From: Purpureocillium takamizusanense
Taxonomy: Eukaryota > Ascomycota > Sordariomycetes > Hypocreales > Ophiocordycipitaceae
DNA length: 64,000 nucleotides
Direction of reading: 5' to 3'
Assembly: GCF_022605165.1 (NCBI RefSeq)
Contig: NC_063075.1
Coordinates: 1,364,001-1,428,000 of the forward strand
Shown one piece after another: positions 56,101 through 64,000 of the stretch. The translations under genes and the position numbers were made by a program. The notes beneath the pieces are model-generated. The model saw nothing but the letters and a program-made list of their open reading frames with translations, was not told where the DNA came from and did no database searches. Positions within the stretch are counted from its first letter, which is position 1. Each line of letters starts with the position of its first letter.

Positions 56101-56852
56101 AGTTGCCCAACGGCATCTCGGCCAACATCAAGCGCAGCGACACCCAGCTCGCCGTGTGGCGCTTCAAGGGCCGCTTCTACGCCACCCAGCAGATGTGCCC
56201 GCACAAGCGCGCCTTTGTCCTCTCCGATGGCCTCCTCGGACAGAGCCCCTATGATAAGAAGGGCGACGAGAAGAGCCGCCGAGACGACGAGTCCGTGTCG
56301 TCGACGCCATTGTCATCTTCATCTTCTTCATCCGGGCCCGATACATCACCGCCGACGCCGGCATCGCTGGCATCGACGCTAACCTCGCTATCGTCATCAT
56401 CGTCGTCGTCGTCTTCAACATCTCCTTCTGACACCAGCACCGCCACCACTATGGCATCGCAATCGCAAACATCGCCGTGGATCTCATGTCCGCACCACAA
56501 GCGCAACTTTGACCTCGGCAACGGCTCCTGCAGCACCGACACCTCCCTCTCCATCGCCACCTTCGACGCCGAGGCCCGACCGGACGGCATGCTGTACCTG
56601 CGGCTGCCGCCCACGGACGAGCTGGACGCGGCGCTTGGGACGAGCCGGTGGATGGTCCGCAAGGGCGAGAGCGGCGACGGCCCCTTTACCGAGCTGGACC
56701 GCCGGACCGCCGCCGCCGCCGCCGCCCTGGGGAAGCGGGGTAGGAAGCCCAACGCCGTCAAGGCTGGGCTGGGCGGCGCGGGTACCAAGATGGTGAAGCC
56801 CGTCCAGCTGATGATGGCCGGGGGAGGATGTGGGTCAGCTCCCGAGTGGTGA
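53123..56852 (+). CDS. niiA: Assimilatory nitrite reductase, NAD(P)H (1163 aa)
   Basis: Four exons: 53123-53190, 53244-53394, 53461-55451 and 55571-56852. The enzyme reduces nitrite to ammonium with six electrons from NAD(P)H, in the cytosol. Domain order: FAD/NAD(P)-binding reductase ([12 protein letters not shown] at 10-21; second dinucleotide motif [11 protein letters not shown]), a BFD-type [2Fe-2S] unit (CSC at 466-468 and GCGGC just after 500), the nitrite/sulfite reductase half-domain, and siroheme/[4Fe-4S] cysteines at 686, 692, 726 and 730. A C-terminal Rieske domain follows. In it, C946-x-H948 and C1043-x-x-H1046 are separated by about 94 residues, most of them a Ser/Thr/Asp-rich insert (about 975-1035). 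No convincing splice sites would remove it. Nitrate reductase and a nitrate transporter are not in the window. The promoter sites indicate nitrate induction through NirA/NIT4. Confidence 0.96.
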
Positions 56853-58370
56853 GATGTATCGCAAGTGCGACGACAACCTTTGACGAGACGTGGAGATAAC
56901 AAGGCGCCGCCCCCCTTTAGACTCCTAGCCCTCTTTTATTTATTAGGCTTTCAGCGGGTAGACTAGCCATGTGCATCAGTAGAGGGGGAAACAAGCCACA
57001 TCAAGATCATGCATATATGCCCTGACCGAATCGAGCATACTCTCGTCCCGAGCAAACGCCACGACCAAGCACCCGCGCCTCGTCCCAAGCTAGAGCGGCC
57101 ACAGCTGTACAGCCAGCCAGTCGTACACATATCTAGATCTACATATGCACAACATGGAGTGCGCCGTAGCTGAAAAGATGGCTAGAACGAGGACCCGATT
57201 AGAGTGACTCCCGAGGGAGGGGGTGCAACAACTAACCGAAGCTCGGCAGACGCATCTTCGCTCGTGTGTGTGTGGAAGTGTCCACAGCCACCGACCGCTG
57301 GCTGGCACAGCAAGCGAGTAGTAGTAGGACTGGTTATGTGCCGCTTTTACCGGGCTTGCTGGTGCTGTCGTGTACGACGACAACGACAACGACTCGGCCG
57401 GCCGGCTGGTCGACCGAGGTCTGTCGGTGCATGTGAACTTGCTTTCCATGAGAGAGAGCGAATATCGATGGCATACGTGCTGCACCTGTGTAGTCGGAAC
57501 ACGCTTCCAGCCTCCTGCAAGCCGTGGTGCTATTGCCTTTACACTCCCCACGTTCCCGCGTAGCCCCCGGGCAAGGGACGCACGCGCCTCGTCGTGCCCC
57601 AGCCCGGATCTCTTATTGGGCACCCGCCGCCCGTCGTCAGGGCAGTGCGTATATAGACATTACCAGGAGGCGGCGACAGCACGGCATGGCGTGTATAACG
57701 CCATCGTGGCGTTTAGTTCCCGAGACTCGGAGGAGGAGAGGGGGAAGGAGGCATACTACTGCTATGTAGTCCGGGAACTCCGCGTTACAGGAAGGGCTTT
57801 CCTTTTGTGTATATGGCGGCGGCGGCGGACAGTTGGGTAGGTAGGCAGGAGGGGTGTCGCAGCTCACTCGGATCTGCCGCGGCTCCTGCAGATCTGCTGC
57901 CCCTGACGGATCGTCGGTTCGGGTTTCGGCTGGGGCTGGTTGGGGAGCGGCGAACCCGTCCTCCTTCCTGTACTAGTAGTGGGTAGTAGTAAGCTAGTAG
58001 CGGGAGCCGATTGGGTCGTCTGATAGGGACGTTTGTGTTTTGTTGGAGATGGTGTTGCATCGTCGACGACGACGTACAGACAGTATACTTGTTGGAAGAA
58101 GTCCATTTTTCTCGTGCGAGCCTACGAGTGCGTACGTCATTTGCACGGCGAGACTTCTTTTTTTTTCTCGCTCTCGCTTACTTGCTTGACTGTGGCGAGG
58201 ATGAGGACGGACAGACCCAAAAGTTCCCCTCTTGTTTTGTGTCTTTCACATGCTTCTCGTGTGGCTTTCTGACGGCAGCACCGGGTCCAGCAAACGACGT
58301 GGTTGGTGATGCATGTGTGTTGTAGTCGTACGCATATGGCGGGCAGGGCTATTAAAGCACAGCAACTACC

Positions 58371-58409
58371 TACAACAACAACAACAACAACAACAACAAC
58401 TACAACAAC
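58371..58409. repeat. (CAA)n microsatellite
   Basis: About ten CAA/ACA triplets with two interruptions by TAC. Confidence 0.85.
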
Positions 58410-59699
58410 GAGGTCCGGGGCGCCGCTGTAGGGTCGCACCTTATGCATTCCCCCAAGATGCGGTAGCCTCTTTGGTTGTAGGTGGTGGTCGGTCTTGCTT
58501 GTGCTCGGGCTACACTACTGTCAAGAGTACGACTACGCAAACTAAAAAGTACGTACGTTCTTCTTGTACATGGGCCACTTTGGGGAGGATCCGGTTGCAG
58601 CCGGACTGGGGGTCCCCTCTGCCCTGCCCTGTCTGGGAGGGCGAAGGGAAAGCGACGACGGGACTGGAGATGCTCGGCCGTCATTCCGCGCGGCGCAAAA
58701 GGGGGGGATTGGGACTTGGACGTCGTGCGGCTCTTGATATACTACACTCTTTCAACGTTGACTCTTCAACATCGACTCGCCAGGACGCCGTGGAAAGCGC
58801 GCGTATCTGTCTCATCTCCCCCGCGTCCCTACGAATGCCTCTCCACAACACGTTTCAACCAAGTTGTCGTAACTATAGCATCGCATAAAAAGACGCCTTC
58901 CCGGGCTCGCAGGGTGCCATCCGGTCCATCGGGCGGCGGCGGGCGCAGGCGGGCGGGAGGAAAAGCCGCCACCCACTGCAGCCACACCGACCTCCCCCGA
59001 TAAGTAGATGATGGATGTTTATTTATACTCGGAAGACAACTACGAAGTATATGGCCGCCCCATTTCTCCACGTCGCACGAGCGACAACATGCATGTAGGG
59101 ATGAACGTTGTTGGCAACTACGTACGAAGTACGAATACATTGCCATGTACGCACAGGCGGCCGGCCCTTGTTCGAGTCTCGGCACCGGAGCGCACATGCA
59201 AGCGTCACGGGATAGACGCGTCCTGTGCTGCCACCCACCATCGCCAACACTTGTTCTCCATCGGGGCTCGAACAAACACATCAGTGGTACCATGGTCCTC
59301 CCCCACCAGGACGGAAATAGGGACAGATACGTACCATGTATGGTACTACTCATGTATGAGCGGCTCGGCAGTCGCTGGCGGCTGCGGCGACAGTGGCCCC
59401 CCTATCCCCCATCAAAGGGGCAGTGATTGGCGCTCACAGACTGCCACGGACTTTTCAGACAAGGACACCAGGAAATCACCATACGTATTCATACGCACAA
59501 AACCTAGTAGAACAGCGCCCCATCCGCTGAGGGTTCAACTTGGGCAGACGTCACAAAACGGGGGGCGGGGGGAGTTGGGTCTGGGTTCCGCAAGACCATG
59601 CTGTGTCTATCTCGGGTCTGGGTCCGTGTCATGGATATACCTCCAATATCTTTTACGGTCCAGCCTCGCGTCATGTTGTTGACCATGATCTTGATGCTC

Positions 59700-59729
59700 A
59701 TGTTGTTGTTGTTGTTGTTGTTGTTGTTG
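59700..59729. repeat. (TTG)10 microsatellite
   Basis: Ten perfect TTG triplets, followed directly by four ATG/TGA triplets. Confidence 0.85.
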
Positions 59730-60372
59730 ATGATGATGATCACTCCAATAACGATGACGACGACACCGTACAAAGAGGGAAACCCGGATACCCATCATCA
59801 GCAGCAGCGGCCGCATGCCGGGGAGATTCCGCCCGCCACACGCCGAGGAGGCGTCTGCCCCCCTCAACCCAAAGCCGTCCGTCCGACGAGCGAGGCGAGG
59901 CGAGCAAGCGAAACCAACCCCCCTCCCCTCCTCCCCCCTCGGGCCTCTCTCACCGTTCCCCCTCTCTTGGGGAAACACGTACGCGCACGTCGCGTGTGTA
60001 GGTAGTAGCTTAGTACCTCACGCAGCACCGCCGAACCTCGGCAGTGAGGGGGGGAAAGGGAAGGGGAGGCGCTTTGGACGGAAACCGCGAAGCCTCGTCG
60101 CCTACGTACTTGCCAATACAGCAGCGGCGGCCAGGAAGAGATCCGCCCAAAACGACACCCTACCTTACCTACCTATCGAGACACGACGTACATCCCATCT
60201 CCATCCCGCCTACCTACCAAGGTAGGTAGGTACCTTGCTTGTCGTTGTTGCTTTTCGCGAGCATGCATGCCGCCTTCCCCGGCCTGTGTCTTAGAAGCGC
60301 CAGTACGTACTCGGGAAAACCACTTGCACCAGGGACATCAAATCTCGCTCCTCCTTTCCCCCCGGGAACGTG

Positions 60373-60380
60373 TATATAAA
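60373..60380 (+). promoter_or_regulatory. TATA box of the CFEM-type gene
   Basis: TATATAAA about 150 bases before the start codon, followed by a long CT-rich tract and an A/C-rich leader ending in CCACCATGA. This is a classical strong fungal promoter and leader layout. Confidence 0.6.
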
Positions 60381-60531
60381 CCCTCGCTCTCCTCCCCTCG
60401 TCCTCTTCCCTGCCCTGTCCTCTCTTCCACTCCCAACCTTTCCATCATCCTCCAGTTTCCAAAAGCCCTGAAGCACCCCCTTTACGAACAACAACAGCAA
60501 CAACAGGAAAACCCCCTTTCATCCCGCCACC

Positions 60532-60885
60532 ATGAAGTTCGCCATCGCCCTCGCTGCTCTCGTCTCCCTGGCCGCCGCCAATACGGCCCCGGCCCTTCCG
60601 GTCCCCAAGTGCTCCGAGAGCTGCATCAGGCAGGCCATGAAAGACAACGGATGCAAGCTCAATGTCGAGTGCGCCTGCCAAAAGTTTAACGAGCTCAAGA
60701 CGGCCGCCACGCCCTGCGTCATCAAAGCGTGCGGCCAGGAAAAGGCAATTAGTACGTCTTCTTCTTCGTCTTCCTCTTGCGTTTCCCTCTCCATAACCAT
60801 TTGCTGTCTGTGCAAACGCTTCTGACACGTCTGACCTTTATTAGAGGAGGTACTTCCGGCCGTCAAGAAGATGTGCAACAAGTAG
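60532..60885 (+). CDS. Small secreted eight-cysteine protein, CFEM type (86 aa)
   Basis: Two exons: 60532-60751 and 60845-60885, joined in phase 1. Residues 1-17 are a clear signal peptide (KFAIALAALVSLAAA), so the mature protein is about 69 aa. Its eight cysteines follow C-x3-C-x9-C-x5-C-x-C-x12-C-x4-C-x16-C, and the first is preceded by P-x, which fits the fungal CFEM pattern. CFEM proteins act at the cell surface or outside it in haem/iron uptake, adhesion or host interaction. This one has no C-terminal hydrophobic tail, so no GPI anchor, and should be freely secreted. The Asp that coordinates haem iron in characterised CFEM proteins, just before the C-x-C pair, is not evident: the stretch reads CKLNVECAC. 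A non-haem role such as an effector is therefore possible. The strong promoter suggests high expression. Confidence 0.88.
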
Positions 60886-61640
60886 GAAAGACGCGATGCC
60901 GAGGCGTGGGGTCCCGCATTTGCGAGCCTTATCTGACGGTACCGTCCTCGGCTTTGGACGCGGGCAAAGGGTGTCTGTCACATAGAAGCCGATAGCAGCA
61001 CACTTAAAATGGCATACAAGGCCCTCGGTTGCCTGTTTGCGATGCGATGACTTGGTCACCCGAGAATGCCGCATAAACGGTCATAGAAATGACTGCCTGT
61101 GGAGTCCACATCTGGACGTGATGCCTGCCTACAATGAGGGAGGTATGATGGTTGCCCAAAGGGAAGGTCGAGTCGTCCCAACAGACAAAGCCGCCCGTCA
61201 CCCAAGTCGCGCTTCAGTACTGCCATCTCGGCTTGCCACGACTAAAGATGAATTATGTAGGTGTTGAGCAATGAATGTACCATACGTAGACTGCATGGAG
61301 CCCCGAGAGCAACACCAGCGATACCTGGCGGTATCGTCATTCTATATATATAGGTATACGTCTCCTTTTCGTTCCACACGTTATGCCGGACAGTTCGTCC
61401 CTGTTCAGTTCCCCGTTGCCGCTATTAAAAAAGAAGAAAAGAGAAGAGAGGGCGCAGGCCAACGATCGCCGACCGTTTCGACGCGACCGCGTGCCCTAGA
61501 TTGTACAATATTCCGCAAAAAGGGGACGCGTCAATATATTTCCATGTCAAACGAAGCGCGTGCAGAGAGCCTTCTGCAGAGCTCAATCCCAAACGCCGGA
61601 AAATGGACAGACAACCGACGACATACTAGAAAAAGGTCAA
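60886..61640. other. Intergenic between convergent genes
   Basis: A 755-base space between two 3' ends. No gene seen. AT-richer parts near 61320-61350 and 61420-61440 may carry processing signals for the two transcripts. Confidence 0.5.
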
Positions 61641-64000
61641 CTAGGCTTCCGCCCCTTCGGCGTCGCTCAGACTGCCGTATCCTGTGTCGCGTTCCGATCC
61701 TGCCAAAGCCTTCGTTGCCGCCAAACACCGCTCGACGATGCTGTCTCGCAGCTCCGAGTTGACTCCACACTTGCTTGCGTAGGGCTTGCCCATCCAGAGG
61801 CGGAGGGTGCTCGACAACTTCGACAACGCCCCTTCGTAATCTTCCTCGGCGGCATCGCACTCCATGAGTGGCCTCATCAATTCCATGAACGATGTGAAGC
61901 CCAATAGCGTCATGGACGACATGTACTCAGGTCGTGTGAGGGCGTTAATGAAGTTGAGGCTCCTCGCCTCCAGGTGGCTCGCAGCCTCCTTGTCCTCCAG
62001 ACGAGTCATCGTCTTCGCACAGAGGATAGCAAGTCGCAAGTCGCGGTCCGAAAAGTGCGATGCAGAGGTGATCATCAACGTCGAGTTCTTCCAAGGGCTT
62101 TCGATCCTGTCGGCCTGTATCGCCTGGCAGGCTACGCGGATATGCTCGGCGCGCGAATCCTTGACAAGCACGGCGCGGGCAACGAGGCCACGCACATGAG
62201 CCATGGTGCCGCTTGGCGCAGCCTTGATGGCGGCCTCAATTCGTGCAGCGTTGTCGGGCTCATCACCAGTCCCTTTGACGAGCGCAGACGTCAGTACACG
62301 ATGCAGCGTCTCGGCCGACCACCAAGCTGCCACAGCGTCCAGTGGTGATCCCACTGCTGCGTCTTCCACCACAGAGTCCATGCCATCGATCTGCTCGTCA
62401 ACGCCCTCAGCCGTCGCCAAGTTAAAGGCCAGGTTATGGGCTCGCTGGACAACCGCAGACGTCAAGACAAGATCGCATTCCTGCTCCACGAGAGAATGAA
62501 GGTGCTCAGGCAGTTCATCGTCGTGCGGCTTCTCTGAACCTCGACGCAACTGGATGAGCAACCGGTTGAGTTGACGTGCCTCGTTCCAGCGCTTGCGAGC
62601 CAGCTTTGCAGCGATGACGTTGACGACTCCAAGTTGCCAGCCGCTGCTGACGTTCCATAGAAGAACTCGGATGTGAAGCGCTTTGAGCATCAGCCTCATG
62701 GGCGTATCCGGGAGTGTTCCAGACGCCAGCAGAGTCAAAATCAACCGACTTTTGCAGACATCCATGTCACCACCGGCCAGCTGGGAGTCCAGAGCAATGG
62801 CCCAAGCCTTGACACGAGCCGTCTCTTGGTCTTCCGTCAAACCCGTCAGCATTTGGTAGCCATGAACACCGATGGTATTGCGCAGGCTAAGCTTCACGGT
62901 CTTGAGCATGAGAGCAGCCGCTTCCAGGAAGAAGTTGTGTCGTGGCACCCAAACCGTTTGTATTGCAGTAAGCCAGGCCCGGCGGCGCACGTCAATCGAT
63001 GAAGCCAGTGACGGTGCCCGCTCTAGTGCTGCAGCTTGTTGCTTCTTGAGCTTGTCCGACGACGTCGCGAAGAGCGAGGGCACGAATACCCAAAGCGCGA
63101 TGCAGAGAAACAGCAGTAACTTGAGCGACGTGTGTACATGGTATCCCAGGACGTGTAAGTCGAGCGTTGTCGACAGCTGGCCGAGCAGTTCGATCGGCAA
63201 GGCGGAAAGCCCTCGGCCTTCGGGCCGCTCGTTGCTCATTTCATTCTCACGCACGGCCTCTAGGATCATGAGACCCGCGAGAGAGCCGACCATAAGCTTG
63301 CCGAAGTACGGATTCACGTTGTTGATCCACCCATTCTGCTGCATTTGCTGCTGTTGCTGCTGGATTTGTTGCTGCCGCAGAACGGCGGGGTTTCCGGCGC
63401 GGAACGGCTGTTGAGGCACAGGGTAGGGTTGGCCTACTGCCATTTGAGCCGAGATGATGCGCTTCATATCATCTGGCACGTTGATCATGCCCGCTGGATT
63501 AGCACCTCCATCTTGGGGCGTGCCCAAAGGCGAGTTAGAATATTGCTGCCGACCGTCCTGAGGGTACTGCATCGGCGTCGGCGGCTGCTGCATCGGGCTC
63601 ATGGAACCGTTCATGGCGCCAGCCATGAACAACTTTTCGAAAGCGGCTATCCTCTCCTTCATGGCCGTGTTCTCGTCCAAAAGCCGGCTGTTTCTCTTTT
63701 CCAGATGGCGAATATATTCCGTCGCCTTGCTGAGGACCTGTCATCATAAATCAGTACAGGCGACATCTCTGGGTCTTGCCTTTGGAGGCACTGCTTTCGG
63801 CTTACCGTTGCCTTGTTGAGCTTGTGGGCAGGCGTCAAGCCGTGAAGCTCCTCGCGGTCCTCGGTCGTGTCCTCGCCTCTGGCGCTCTTGGACATAATTC
63901 TCAGGCTCGGGACACTGTCGCGAAGTGCCGCAATCTTGTCGTTGATGTTCGTGCGATAGCGCTTCTCGATCATGTTGTGCGCCGTTTTCTTTACCGGTTT
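61641..64000 (-). CDS. srbA: SREBP-type bHLH membrane-tethered transcription factor, N-terminus beyond the window
   Basis: Two exons lie in the window: one from the right edge to 63806 and one from 63737 to 61641 (699 codons including the stop). The intron of 68 bases falls inside the bHLH domain. The basic region [16 protein letters not shown] has the Tyr that marks SREBPs among bHLH proteins, followed by a loop and the second helix ([19 protein letters not shown]). Next come a Q/P/M-rich segment with poly-Gln runs, two hydrophobic helices flanking a short loop ([20 protein letters not shown] and [19 protein letters not shown]), and a long C-terminal domain of the fungal SREBP type. SREBPs are held in the ER membrane and cleaved when sterol or oxygen is low. 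In Aspergillus, SrbA controls ergosterol synthesis, hypoxia growth and iron uptake. The N-terminal activation region is off the window. Confidence 0.92.
63341..63390 (-). repeat. Coding CAG/CAA tract giving poly-Gln in the SREBP gene
   Basis: A run of Gln codons broken by Ile and Met, just before the first membrane helix. It is a likely length-variable site. Confidence 0.75.

Larger units (their letters stand above)
56853..60531. other. 3.7 kb intergenic region with no supportable gene
   Basis: Open frames here are short, overlapping on opposite strands and low in complexity. Simple repeats include (CAA)n at 58371-58409 and (TTG)n followed by (ATG)n at about 59700-59740. Many GTACGTA and GGTAGGTA words occur, the densest at 60150-60235. 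The last 170 bases are the promoter and leader of the CFEM-type gene. Confidence 0.55.

Noticed and set aside
59160..59190. GTTCGAGTC word as a tRNA T-loop
   Set aside because: No T-stem pairing and no other tRNA parts nearby.

Overview
The window is genomic DNA of a filamentous ascomycete, most likely a Sordariomycete and probably a member of the Hypocreales. The genes have short spliceosomal introns (about 43 to 130 bases, GTRNGT-type donors, CAG or TAG acceptors). The coding sequence is GC-rich, and the families present are typical of these fungi. I count 16 protein genes, two of them cut by the window ends. All the complete exon models below were joined by hand and close to whole codon numbers. 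The genome is loosely packed here: an 11.5 kb stretch (355-11810) and a 6.3 kb stretch (38972-45244) hold no gene that I can support.

Layout. 1-354 (minus): N-terminal part of a low-complexity, regulator-like protein, preceded by the long gene-free stretch. 11811-19491: three minus-strand housekeeping genes, namely an Lsb5-type VHS/GAT adaptor, an NRAMP metal transporter and the Opi3 phospholipid methyltransferase. 20351-21996 (minus): Rxt2, an Rpd3L histone deacetylase subunit.

23120-46995 is the centre of interest, an N-acetylglucosamine (GlcNAc) regulon. It holds a GH3-GNAT protein of the Ngs1/Nag3 family (minus), GlcNAc-6-phosphate deacetylase dac1 (plus), the Ndt80-like regulator ron1 (plus), an SRR1-domain gene (plus), glucosamine-6-phosphate deaminase dam1 (minus) and a GlcNAc-kinase-type hexokinase hxk3 (plus). 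The kinase, deacetylase and deaminase convert GlcNAc to fructose-6-phosphate. RON1 is the known activator of such clusters, and the GH3-GNAT protein is the likely sensor. Its GH3 active site looks dead in this copy. No GlcNAc transporter lies in the window.

47872-50624 (plus): a BRCT-repeat DNA-damage scaffold (Brc1/Rtt107). 50824-51679 (minus): ESCRT-II subunit Vps25. 53123-56852 (plus): assimilatory nitrite reductase, divergent from vps25. The shared promoter carries two NirA/NIT4-type sites, and the Rieske domain carries an unusual serine-rich insert. 60532-60885 (plus): a small secreted CFEM-type protein. 61641 to the right edge (minus): a membrane-tethered SREBP-type bHLH transcription factor lacking its N-terminus.

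The spaces between genes are rich in simple repeats: triplets, a recurring GGGCT pentamer, an 18-base G run, and TAC/GTAC-rich islands. I recognised no transposon, tRNA, rRNA or CRISPR array.
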